Positions 37,301 to 47,285 of a stretch of DNA of 64,000 nucleotides are shown here, piece after piece. Position numbers and translations under genes: made by a program. Numbering within the stretch: the first letter of the stretch is position 1; every line of letters begins with the position of its first letter. A model generated the notes under the pieces. The model did not search any database, had not been told where the DNA came from, and saw only the letters and a list, made by a program, of their open reading frames with translations. This stretch comes from Hypsibius dujardini (taxonomy: Eukaryota > Tardigrada > Eutardigrada > Parachela > Hypsibiidae), in contig LRSR01002232.1 in NCBI GenBank assembly GCA_001579985.1, forward strand, positions 18,649 to 82,648, in the 5' to 3' direction.

Positions 37301-39306
37301 TACCAGTTATGACAGCAATTTTATTGGGACTTGGAAATGGAAAAATTCTTATCGATTTCGATAGTTTTGTTAAGCACAGTTTAAAAATGCTTAATGTTGT
37401 TGGTAAATGACGAGTACATTTTCAGTTGATTCCTATTCAGTCCGCTTGTTTTCTCATTGTAAATTTTATTGCTCAAAGTGCCTGTTAGCTCAGCGGTATA
37501 ATCTCTGGGCGACGGTTCAATTCCCGGACGAGTATTTTTTCCCCCATTTTTTTCTCACCCTTAAATTGGATTGGTCTTGCCAAATCATTTTGTGATTAAA
37601 AAAGAAGCATTTGGATTAGACTAATCTTTGGTCAAGCAAGTGCGGCTCAGTCGATAATTGTGATTGTTTTTGTATCCAGTTTTGGGATGCAATTATTGAT
37701 TCAGTTTAGTAGGGAGAAAAAAGATAGAGCGTCAAATTGAAGCGCACTGTGAAAACGGTTCGAGAGCCATAAAGGATTTTAATTAAAGTTGGAATTACCT
37801 TCTTTTTTTCGCCAGGGGGAAGTTAGCGACTGCGCAAACACACACACACACACACCTGGCCAGATTACTGGGTGGGCAGAGTTCGAACCACTCTTTAGCT
37901 GGACGCAAGCAAAATGCGGTGGCCCGAGTTTGAGCCAGACACCCAAATTGTGGCCATGTGTGTATGTCATGTTACGCAGAAAGGCATGACGGATGAAGTG
38001 TTCGTAATTAAATTATTAAGGAGCAACTCGGGCGTGTGCGTACATTAAACGGCAGTTATTAAGTCGCTGTACATAATACACTCGTTACGTGCAGTACCTG
38101 CCAGGGCCATGGCGAAGCCATAGGCAACGCAGAGATTACTGCCGTAGATCCAGTTTCCGGCGAAGGCCGCCCCGGCCGTTAACGGCGTCCCTGTGTAACA
38201 ACAGTTAATAATAAAGAATATTGGCCTGTTTCCCGTGCACGAGAGTATTCTACCTACTCCCGATCTCAAGGGGCGATTTTAGGTCCGACCCCAAAACACG
38301 TTTCGTCGCTCGCTTGGTTGTTCATTCAGATTCACTTAAACTTTATTGACTTGAACAATTTGAAACCAAAATCATCATTTCAATCAAGCAAGGTAGCGCA
38401 GCCTGTCAGGCAAAAATCAACGGACCAATCACGGACAAGTGAACGGAATTGAACGATCCGCTCAAGCTTGATGTGAATCAGCGGGCGTGGGGCATGATCG
38501 ACCCTTGAGATTGGGAGCGTACAAATAAAACACGCCAAATCGCTTCGCCCATTGGTGGGCGCTCTTACCGAATCCGGCAATTACGAAGTCGCCTGAAAAA
38601 AAATAAAAACCGATTTTAGTATCTCGCATTTATAAGTGTTTATTTTTTAATTTAGTTGCACACGCGTATAATTGTTTTCAGTCGTTCCACATATCAGAGA
38701 AACCCGCAAAAAACGAACTACAGAAAATTGTCGGAGAAAATGTTGGCTTAGATTATTGAGAAGGAGAACTAAAAAAAGGAGGTATAAAATAATTGGAAAA
38801 GACTGAAATTTTTTTTTGTCATTTTTCATTCAGCAAAACTTTAAATATATTATGCGGTCTATACAATCAGACACCGATTATTATGAGCCACGTCAATAGT
38901 TGCAAGGGACGAGAATAGATTCGTCTCGCCTTTTTTTGCTTAAGATTTGTTTCGAATTAATTTACTTAAAAGAATGTGTGCCTGAGGAATCTTTTAAAAT
39001 CGTTGATGTTTCCGCTTACTTTAACTGAGAGTGAATGTGTGTGGACTTACCGAAGCTGAGACTCATGAGCATAAGGTTGACCGGCGTGCGAAGCGGGCGA
39101 TGCTTCGCGATGACAACGAAGATCCAGAAGTTGTTGAAGACCCCGAAAACACTGATGAATGTGAGGACGATCGCGGCCGCGGTGTAGCCGCCAGGTAAGA
39201 GACGTCTCATTTGGGCCATTGTGATCTCGTGTGCCTCACTCTGATTTCCGTTGATGACCGCATCAAAAGTTCCATTGGAACTCTTGAGATGCTGCTCCAG
39301 AGTCAT
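34331..39306 (-). CDS. Ciliary-type opsin, 8 exons, 383 aa
   Basis: Exons in transcript order: 39306-39051, 38592-38569, 38190-38098, 36746-36633, 36284-36233, 36129-35970, 35214-34978, 34546-34331. Lengths total 1152 nt with compatible phases. The light-sensing GPCR signature is clear. TM1 is followed by LRTPVNLMLMSLSFGDF, and TM3 carries the disulphide Cys (GSNLCVAYGF). The G-protein motif is ERY, TM4 leads to GWSSIVPESPNIAC, and TM5 to SYGKIL. TM7 has AVPAIFAKSSIVYNPIIY, containing the retinal Schiff-base Lys and NPxxY. The tail begins LRTAFLTMVTCG with a likely palmitoylated Cys. The TM3 counterion position (bovine 113) is Tyr, while the ECL2 Glu (bovine 181) is present, as in many invertebrate opsins. 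ATG 39306 is the first Met before TM1. The ciliary class is judged from overall similarity. Confidence 0.9.
35639..35752. mobile_element. Palindromic MITE with ACAGCTGTGGC end, opsin intron 6
   Basis: Begins ACAGCTGTGGCGGAATTACT and ends with the rough complement, finishing CCGTCACAGCTG. The interior contains CGCCCATGAGTGGGCGC. It shares its terminus with the element at 8282-8385 and lies in the intron between exons 6 and 7. Confidence 0.65.
36351..36602. mobile_element. MITE with ACATGTGGCAAAAA ends, opsin intron 4
   Basis: The left ACATGTGGCAAAAAAACCTT is mirrored by AAGGTTTTTGCCACATGT on the right. The interior has two direct TGGTC(C/T)GA(G/A)TT(T/C)GAGCCAATTTTGGC segments. It belongs to the ACA(C/T)GTGGC family also seen at 48206 and 48569. 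Its right edge lies about 30 bp from exon 4. Confidence 0.65.
37484..37542 (+). other. tRNA-like fragment (pol III A and B boxes)
   Basis: TTAGCTCAGCGG matches a tRNA A box and GGTTCAATTCC a B box, and a T-run follows at 37534. The boxes are only about 15 nt apart, there is no room for an anticodon arm, and the T-stem does not pair. It is therefore not a functional tRNA; it is most likely a tRNA relic or SINE head lying in opsin intron 3. Confidence 0.4.
37848..37964. mobile_element. MITE, CACACCTGGCCAGATTACTGGG end, opsin intron 3
   Basis: About 115 bp. The left end CTGGCCAGATTACTGGGTGG is matched by the right end ACCCAAATTGTGGCCATGTG. The element at 47910-48023 contains the same sequence in inverted orientation, including GGCCCGAGTTTGAGCC as its complement. 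This gives two copies of one family. Confidence 0.7.
38252..38521. mobile_element. Foldback/MITE-like element, CTCCCGATCTCAAGG end, opsin intron 2
   Basis: Left CTCCCGATCTCAAGGGGCGA; right ends CCCTTGAGATTGGGAGCGTA. The interior has no coding capacity. It is the same family as 1405-1680. Its right edge is 47 bp from the 24-nt microexon. Confidence 0.65.
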
Positions 39307-40590
39307 TCTGAATGCACACGGGAAAGATCTAAAGTATTTGAGGTCGCCCAAAAAAAGGCAGAAGACGGGCAGTTTTGAAGAGATTTTAGAAAAACATACC
39401 TTATTATTATCCGTGGAAAAAAGTTGCTAGCGACGCGCTTTTAGAAAGACCCGCTTGATTTGGAGTGTAGGAAGGACAGACGAATCAATTGAGAAAATTG
39501 CATCACATGAAAGATTGATGGGAGAGTGAGATTGCGGGTGTGCTGGCAGTTCCCACGGGGCTTGCACCTTAAGTACTCCGAATTAAGGGGAGGCCCTCTC
39601 CTCTGGCAACAACAGTCGGAGGCGTCGTTGTTGTACGCTGAGGATGTCAATGAGGACCCGAAAGACAAGCGAAGCGGGGCTAGAATCAATGGGCGCGCTA
39701 AACATCTGGAGGCTATTTAGAATGCGCCATCCGGACCATTAGGTTAAGACCGAACGGTCCGTGCTGCCGGGTTGGCGTGTTGCAGTGGCCTCTGAGAGAA
39801 AAGAGTCCTTAAACGATGCCGGAAGCTAATAGGAGGCCTCTGCTCTTGATCTTGAATGATGTCTGAAAGAAAGAGAGAGAAAAGCGGAAACTGGGGAAAC
39901 CGGGAATGGATCTTTTCTACGCGTCCTGAAATGGAATAGAGACCTTGAAATAAAGATGTGGTGGATGATTTTGGTGGAGATTGTAATAGGAGAGCGAGGG
40001 ATGGCGGATGGTGGATGGGGGGATGGGGGATTTACCGTACGGAACCGGTAAGTGGTGTGGTAAGCTATTAGCGCAACACACGTGCGGTGCGTGTAGTACG
40101 TGTCTGTCAAGTCCCTTGTGTAATAAGACACGATTCGACGTACAGACTTACTCGATCTGGAGTGATATAATTTGTGACGTCGACTACTGGCACCAGGAAT
40201 ACGTCGAGCAAGCTGCCGGGAAATACTGGTAAATCGTTTTACATTGAATCAGACGTTGTCAAGCTTCCGGCTCGGAAGGCGTGGATCCCTGCGAAATGGG
40301 TTCGCGAAAGTAATTAGGCGTTTTCGCTTGTCCCTCTTAAGGATGTCAATGTGCCAATGAAAAAGAGATGCTTTTCATTTTATTCTATTGACGGGAGGTG
40401 GGGGGGGGGGAGAGTAGTGGCACGAATCTCTAGATCGGATTTCCGGCCAGACATGTTGTCCATAATACTGTACTGTGGGAGTGGGAACACCACATCAGTA
40501 AATATTGAGAAATGATTAGGAGCAACAGGAAGAATGATCTCACATTGCGCTGAAACTATGGTGTCATAGGGGCAAGCAAGTAGGCCGACA
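39307..40590. other. Opsin 5' flank; no gene recognised
   Basis: Probable opsin promoter and 5' UTR lie immediately above 39306, but I could not assign a TATA box. The rest has short open frames without domain features and a G-run at about 40397-40412. Confidence 0.45.
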
Positions 40591-40599
40591 GTCAGAGAG

Positions 40600-40619
40600 A
40601 TAAACAGACAGACACAGAT

Positions 40620-40660
<41 letters not shown>

Positions 40661-40760
40661 AACATCTAGACAAGCAGACAAATATAGACAGTCAGGCAGG
40701 CATGCACGCAGTGAGGCTGACAAACAGACAGAGGGAAAAACAGATTAATAGGCAGACAAA
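40600..40760. repeat. (GACA)n microsatellite at the edge of an Ala-rich gene unit
   Basis: Imperfect GACAGACA tract, immediately followed by AAAAATTGGCCACACTTTAT. A similar arrangement occurs before the third Ala-rich copy: a GACA tract at 50687-50785, then AAAATCGGCCACATTTTATC. The microsatellite therefore marks a duplication-unit border. Confidence 0.8.
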
Positions 40761-41070
40761 AATTGGCCACACTTTATCATATTTTTCCCTATTACGGCAT
40801 AACTGGTAACGCGTCTCCAAAAAAATCAAAAACTTATGAAGTTTCACAATTCGTACCAGCCAGTGATCAATCAAAATATGATATTTCAAGGTCCTGGATT
40901 TTCAAATTACATCTAAAGTTCAAAAGTCAATTGACTTTCGCAAAATTGACGAAGCCGTCTTAAAAGGAAAATCGATAATGGCTAATCATGTAGGTCAAAT
41001 TCGTTCCGTTGTCTTCATATGGAAAAAAAGAATTACCAAAGAAAGAATGATGATCAGTTAAGCCGCCTTT

Positions 41071-41959
41071 TCATCCCAAAGCGACAGTGAGCGCAGCTCG
41101 TGCGGCGTTGATTGCGTCCGCGGCCAATCCGTCGGCCACGCCCACCGCCACCAGAGCCGCCGCAGTGGCCGCGTTCTCCGCAGTCAAGCGAGCCGCATCC
41201 GCGGGTGCGTGGATGGCGATCCACACAGTCAAGGCCGCGGCTTCGGCGGTCCGGGCAGTCGCCAGGCCGTTATTAGCGACCACTTCCGTGGAAGAACCAA
41301 CCGCGGCGGCAGCGACGAGCTGGGCCTTTGCGACTTTTGCACGGGCGTCCGACAAAGCCTTGTCGACGACTTTGGTTGCGATAACGTAGTTCTTGGCCGC
41401 AACGGCAAATGCGGATTTCTTGTTGGCTTGTATTCTGAGGTGGTCCCTGGCATTTTTGGAGAGGGCCGCCGCAATGGCGCGCTCACAGGCTTCTTGCGGA
41501 GTTTTGACGTTGCGATTGAAGCGACTGCATGAAACTGAATCCAAAGGGATAAAGACATTTCAATAAATGTTTTAGTAATTTCGGTTGGTCAAGAGGCCTT
41601 CACTTTTTCTCTTGGGTTTTTTCCGATGTATTTAATTTATCAATAATTTTTATTAATTAAAAAGGCATCCGGGTTTTCAATTTCATCTGGGATTTATTTA
41701 AGCTAGTAATGATTTTGCTTATTGAAAAGCTTTGACTTTGATTTGTTTGGTTTTGTTTTTGGCACCAGCAACCTCAATGACGAGGTCCTAGGCTTCTTGA
41801 AATATTATTGAAATTATTATTAATGAAATTTTGGACTTGAAAATAATGATTTTAATTAGAAAACCTGTATAGCGTCGGGCCGCAGAAGAGTTAGCCTTTC
41901 TTACCTAGAGATACGGCCACTACAGCGGCAAAGAAAGTCAGGGCAATGAAGGACTGCAT
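41071..41959 (-). CDS. Secreted alanine-rich protein, copy 1 (172 aa)
   Basis: Two exons, 41959-41905 and 41534-41071, joined in phase 1. Exon 1 encodes a signal peptide (MQSFIALTFFAAVVAVSL). The mature chain of about 154 residues is roughly one third Ala by hand count. It looks like a chain of amphipathic helices with no extended low-complexity run, a single Trp (TVWIAIH) and two Cys near the N-terminus (SCSRF, EAC). The C-terminal 60 residues are almost identical in the copies at 44276 and 51043. I do not recognise the family. Ala-rich helical secreted proteins include structural and ice-binding types, but nothing here identifies either. Upstream lie a TATA box and a shared TTGGCGCG block. 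Confidence 0.8.
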
Positions 41960-42060
41960 GATGGTTGGTTTCAAGAATTTGTTGGGAGAAATTTGTTTGC
42001 CGTTTAGAGAAAAAGATTAAGAGATGCAAGAGGTTGATGCTGTTATTCCAAAAATGTACC

Positions 42061-42089
42061 TGTATATATAAGAAATATTGGCGCGTCTG
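42061..42089 (-). promoter_or_regulatory. Putative core promoter of Ala-rich copy 1
   Basis: On the minus strand, CAGACGCGCCAA is followed by TATATATA about 105 bp before the ATG. The same two elements in the same order and spacing precede copies 2 and 3. Confidence 0.6.
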
Positions 42090-43186
42090 TAGCAGAAGGT
42101 TGTGTACTGGTACCGCGTAATCAGCAGCGGCGGTTTCCTTCCTGTCGTTATTACTATTGTTGAGTGCCTTAGTTCGCCGTCTTTGACGACCCGAGCATTA
42201 AAGCCGCTTTCCATCCAAATGATTCGCACATACTGGATCGTCCAAGATTCAACATTAATTTGGGGCTCTCATCGTTTGGGAATTCTCAAAATGGTTTCGA
42301 GAAAAGATGTCAGTGTTATTTGAAACGGGCACTTTTTCGAAATTGGAAACCTAGCTAGTTCTGATCCTGTTTGGAATCCTCGACCCGCTCTTCGTCCCCT
42401 TCGTTCGTGCGGAATGAGCACAACAGAGAAAGGGTATTTCTAAGGGGCTGTAAAATGAGATATACACAAAACAAGATAGCGCCTTGTGTCGGCTCAAGGG
42501 TTCCCCCAAAAATTATTGGGTAAAAAGAATCCCCAGACGTAGTTTCGGAATATGAAATTGTTGTGGCAAATTTCGCAGCAACCGCATGACCGATGGAAAC
42601 AATAGTTTGTCGGTCTCTGAATTTTATTCCACTTCACGACGAACCTAAGGTATGCAACAGTTTGATAAGCCTTTGCAAAGCTTTTTGGCAACCTTCGCAG
42701 CTCATAATAAATAATTTAGAAAGCACGTAATATTAAAACCTTGTCGGCACATTATTAGAGTGATTACATTTGAGATGCAAAAAAATGAACGGTGAACAGG
42801 CTAAACCGAAACAAAAATAATTTTCACCGTATATACGTGGGTCTTTGATGCTCGCGGGGTTGCCTGACCCAGCCACTCCAAAGGGCGTGCGCTGAGGCGG
42901 AGGAAAGGGGCGCTGGCTTTAGGCGATAATGGGGTGCGGTTGCCGATACGTGTTTGAGAATGAAAGTATCGATCACACAACGTACGACGTGCATTGTTAT
43001 CTCAAAGAGAACTTCAAATGCGCTTGATCTCTTAGCGGAATTCGTCATCAAACTTGATGATGACCTTATCAACGTAATCTAAACGTTTTGTATGACGAGA
43101 AGGTAATGTACTCGGTGAACTTTTTGCGGATATCTGTTTGAAGCGTTCAACTGAAAAATGATTTTATAAGATTTCACAAAGAACGT
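42090..43186. other. Duplicated upstream region of the Ala-rich gene; no gene recognised
   Basis: Positions 42100-42460 match 45340-45690 and, less well, 51790-52140, so the 5' flanks were duplicated together with the genes. Plus-strand open frames here (for example from 42102) are kept in copies 1 and 2 but not in copy 3, which argues against coding. Positions 42720-43186 show nothing. Confidence 0.5.
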
Positions 43187-43575
43187 TTAGAGATGCTCAA
43201 GGCTGCCGTCTCCTATATCATGATTTGGGTTGACTGACTCATGGGGTAAATCTCGTGCATGTTTGTATGGAAAAAAAGGTTCAAAAGTGTCATTGTTTAA
43301 ACATTGGTCAGAGTCACCTGGAAGGGCCAAGAGTGCAGGACGGTTGTACTGCTGGAGGTGGCGAGCAGAGAAGGTGGGGGGGGGGTGCGAAATCTGGGTT
43401 AAGGGTTTCTTCGACTTCAGCCAGTGCCGAATTTTCAGCACGTCTCCGAAGAGTAGGTCGAGGGATCCTACCTCCTCGCTAGTCATCAGCTTGACATCAG
43501 AGCCCGATGTGAACCCGGCTTCTTCCAAAGCTTTTGCTGCTTTAGGGATTTTCCGTTCCAGAATTTCCTACCACT
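43187..43575 (-). other. Possible exon or fragment with SAM-like end
   Basis: The minus-strand frame reads EILERKIPKAAKALEEAGF, then VKLMTSEEVGSLDLLFGD, then VLKIRHWLKSK. This resembles the second half of a SAM-type helical domain. The remaining 70 codons are Pro/His-rich and featureless. No partner exon or signal peptide was found; it may be a stray gene fragment. Confidence 0.25.
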
Positions 43576-44275
43576 GAGGAACGCGGAGGAGCTTGAGCCT
43601 GTCACTAGTGTATGGCATGTTTGCAGGCGGGGGTTGAAAATTACGGTAAAAAAATAGACATTTTCACAAAACGAGATGAGAAGAGTCGCATTGTGAAAGA
43701 AGGAAACTGTAAAAAATTAAAGGCGTGCAACGCTATTAATAGTCGCGCCGAACCGCACGCGAACAATTCGAAGCATTCGGCGAAACGTGAACGGTTGCAA
43801 CACTTAGAGGGCGGGGTTCGGCGAGAAAAATTACGGAGAAGTCTTCAATAGTTATATGCAGATTTAGGAAACAAACTTTTTCTCATTACAGCATAACTGG
43901 TGAAGCGTCTACGAAAAAATCAAAAATTGATGAAATTTTAAAATTTGTACCCGCAAATGGTCAATCGAAATATGGTATTTCGAATTTTTGAATTTTTAAA
44001 TTATATTTTAACTTAAAAAATTGGTTGACTTCGCAAAACTGACGCCGCCGTTTATAAATGAAAATCAGTAATGGCTAATCATGTGCGTCAAATTCGTTGC
44101 GTTGTCTTCTTACAGAACCGTCATACTTGCGCGCGTTTTAATAACACCAAATAAAATCGCTGGGTATAAGAAGAGAATTCTCAAAAGACATTGCAGAATA
44201 CTAAACATCATCCTAGTTCGTCGCAATAAAACAAGAGTTGCCCCCAAAAGAATGATGACCAGTTAAACCGTATTT

Positions 44276-45039
44276 TCATCCCAAAGCGACAGTAAGCGCA
44301 GCTCGTGCGGCGTTGATTGCGTCCGCGGCCAGTCCGTCGGCCACGCCCACCGCCACCAGGGCCGCCGCAGTGGCCGCGTTCTCCGCGGTCAAGCGAGCCG
44401 CATCCGCGGGTCCATGAATGGCGATCCACACAGTCAGGGCAGCGGCTTCGGCGGTCCGAGCAGTCGCCAGGCCATTATTAGCGACCACTTCTGTGGCAGA
44501 TCCAAGCGCGGCGGCAGCGACTAGCCCGGCCTGTTCGACGTTGGCACGGGCGTCCGACAGGGCCTTGTCGACGACCTCGGTCGCAGTGATGTGAACCTGG
44601 GCCGCAACGGCAAATGCAGATTCCTTGTTGGCTTGTATTTGGACGTGATCGCTGACCTTTTTGGAGAGGGCCGCAACAATGGCGTCGGCACAGGCTTCTT
44701 GCGGAGTTTGGGCGTTGCGACTGAAGCGGCTGCCTGAAACTGCATTCACAGGGAGAAAGACATTAATATAATGATTTTGATTTGTTTGGTTTTCGTTTTT
44801 AGCAACAGCGAGCTCAATGACGAGGTCGTAGGCTTCTTCAAATATTATTGAAATTATTATTTCTTAAATTTGGGACTTAAAATTTTTAATAAATTTTATT
44901 TTATTTAAAATTTTATTAAATTTTTTTATTTTTATTAAAAAGAAGTTTATAACGTCGGGCCACAGAAGAGTTAGCCTTTCTTACCTAGAGATACGGCCAC
45001 TACAGCGGCAAAGAAAGTGAGGGCGACGAAGGACTGCAT
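44276..45039 (-). CDS. Secreted alanine-rich protein, copy 2 (172 aa)
   Basis: Exons 45039-44985 and 44739-44276, with lengths identical to copy 1. Signal peptide MQSFVALTFFAAVVAVSL. The mature chain begins VSGSRFSRNAQTPQEAC, so one of copy 1's two Cys is Gly here. Differences from copy 1 concentrate in the first 90 mature residues; the last 60 differ by about one residue (HGPADAARL against HAPADAARL). The intron is 245 nt, against 370 and 70 nt in the other copies. Same orientation and promoter arrangement, so this is a tandem duplicate. Function unknown. Confidence 0.8.
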
Positions 45040-45142
45040 GATGGTTGGTTTCAAGGATTTGTTGAGAGAAAGTTGTTTGCTGTTTAGAGAAAAAGATTAA
45101 GAGATGCAAGAGGTTGATGCTGTTATTCGAAAAATGTGCCTG

Positions 45143-45171
45143 TTTATATACCAAAAAAATTGGCGCGTCTG
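45143..45171 (-). promoter_or_regulatory. Putative core promoter of Ala-rich copy 2
   Basis: CAGACGCGCCAA then TATATAAA on the minus strand, about 105 bp before the ATG at 45039, as in copies 1 and 3. Confidence 0.6.
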
Positions 45172-45889
45172 TAGCAGAAGGTTGTGTACCGGTACTGTAG
45201 GGTCTCGACCACTTGGTGCCATATTTTAATGACCTCCGTATATCATAACGGCAGGGTAACACAGTGTGTGCAGGCATGTTATACGGGTCGGTCTACAAAT
45301 CAGCACCAAATGGTCGAGACTCTACAGTACCGCGTAACACGCAGCGGCGGTTTCCTTCCTGTCGTTATTACTATTGTTGAGTGCCTTAGTTCGCCGTCTT
45401 TGACGACCCGAGCATTAAAGCCGCTTTCCATCCAAATTGTTCTCACATACCGGAGCGTCGAGGATTCAACTTTTATTTGTGGCTCTTATCGTTTGGGAAT
45501 GCTCAAAATGGTTTCGAGAAAAGATGTCAATGTCATTTGAAACAGGAATTTTTTTCGAATTTGAAAGCCTAGTTAGTTCGGAAGGTTTAACCCTGACCCT
45601 GTTTGGAATCCTCGACCCGCTATTCGTCCCCTTCGTTCGTGCGGAATGAGCATAACAGAAAGGGTATTCCTAAGGGGCGGTAAAATGGGGTATGTACAAA
45701 CAAGATAGCGGCTTTTGTGTGGGCTCAAAGGTTAATCCAAAAATTATTGGGTGAAAAGAATCACCAGATGTAGTTTCAGAATATGAAATTGTTGTGGCAT
45801 ATTTTGCAGTGTTCGTATGACCGATGAAAACAAATCCGATTTTACGGTCAGGTGTTTTCGAACTCGTTATTGAAGGTTCGGGTCGTTAG

Positions 45890-45985
45890 TTGTGTCTGTG
45901 TCTGTGTCTGTGCCTGTGCCTGTGTCTGTGTCTGTGTCTGTGTCTGTGTCTGTGTCTGTGTCTGTGTTTGTGACTGTGTCTATTT
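45890..45985. repeat. (TGTGTC)n microsatellite
   Basis: Twelve or more near-perfect TGTGTC hexamers. Frames on both strands are long but low in complexity and not coding. Confidence 0.9.
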
Positions 45986-46379
45986 TCGTCTCTATGTATG
46001 TGTACTTGTGTCTGTCCTTGATTTTGTGTGCCTGTTTATGCATGCGCTCTGTGGTTATGTCTGAAAGTTTGGTGCGCATATTTTATGTTAGTCCGCGCCG
46101 ATGGAGGGGGAGTGTTGTTCATGAGTCTACGAATCCGATTTCCGGCCAGGCATTTTCGTTCAATAGGTGGGGACACTGCATAACTAATTAATCGGTAATT
46201 AAATATTAGGATAATAAGAATGCTCACAAGGGAGATTAGCATCAAGTCACAGTCAGCGTTCCGGTCCCGCAGGTTTGGAGCAACCTGGGCATGCGTGCAG
46301 TAATAACGAACAGGCGGGTGGACACGCAGACGAACGCAGTCAATCAGACAGACAGGCTAGGCTCATTAGCTGATAAACT

Positions 46380-46412
46380 GACAGACACGTATGCAGACAG
46401 ACAGACAGAAAA

Positions 46413-46447
<35 letters not shown>

Positions 46448-46608
46448 TACAGACATACAGACATACATACAGACAGACACACAGACAGACACACAGACAC
46501 ACAGACACACAGACACACAGACACACAGACACACAGACAGACACACAGACAGACACACAGACAGACACACAGACACACAGATACACAGACACACAGACAC
46601 ACAGACAC

Positions 46609-46661
<53 letters not shown>

Positions 46662-46682
46662 TAAACAAGCAGACATACAGAC
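46380..46682. repeat. Long compound (GACA)n/(GACACA)n microsatellite
   Basis: About 300 bp of GACAGACA with a central block of ACACAGAC units. It is open in several frames on both strands only because the period avoids stop codons. It lies between Ala-rich copy 2 and the VIPAS39 gene. Confidence 0.9.
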
Positions 46683-46942
46683 TAATTCACTTAATATAAT
46701 TATAGATATAAAGATATTTCATTTTAAAATTTATTTTAAATGCTGAAAAAGTGACTTTTCCAATAAATAATATAAGCTTTCTTTACCAGTAGACGTAAAT
46801 TCAAGTCACATTTTGTTTGAATTAAAATTGGTGATTTGAGCAACATTACTGCGAAACTTAAAAATTAATTTTGAGAAGTCACTAACCCATTACTCGGCAG
46901 GCCGCACGCCAGCGGCGCACGTCTGGCTGATCTGACACTTTG

Positions 46943-47037
46943 GAGCGGAGCGGAAAGACTTCGAACGGAGCGGAAAGACTTCGAACGGAGCGGAAAGACT
47001 TCGAACGGAGCGGAAAGACTTCGAACGGAGCGGAACA
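46943..47037. repeat. 20-bp tandem repeat upstream of VIPAS39
   Basis: Four to five copies of GGAGCGGAAAGACTTCGAAC, almost identical, ending about 250 bp before the VIPAS39 ATG. It is GC-richer than its surroundings and close enough to be in the promoter or 5' UTR. Confidence 0.85.
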
Positions 47038-47285
47038 CGAGTGAATTGATTCCTTGATTGTTGTATAATCAACTGAGTTTTCAGTTTTTTTCCGTAGCAA
47101 TTGAATTGTTTTATTTTATTGCTTTCATATTTTCAGTTGTCATTGATCATCTGCTATAATTTATTATTATCACTGTCATACTTACACGTATCGAAATCGA
47201 ATCAGCCCCACGATTTTACCATCTTCAAATATTTTTCTGTTCTTCTTCTCGATTCTCTTACTGACTAATCAAGCAATCAACCGAA

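Noticed and set aside
37484-37542. Functional tRNA gene
   Set aside because: A and B boxes are too close and the T-stem does not pair; reported only as a tRNA-like fragment.
41087-41558. Antisense and shifted open frames over the Ala-rich genes
   Set aside because: They arise from GC-rich Ala codons; the minus-strand frame alone has signal peptide, splice phase and conservation across three copies.
42102-42323. Plus-strand frame upstream of Ala-rich copy 1, resembling 45184-45540
   Set aside because: It resembles copy 2 only because the flank is duplicated; the frame is broken in copy 3 and has no domain.
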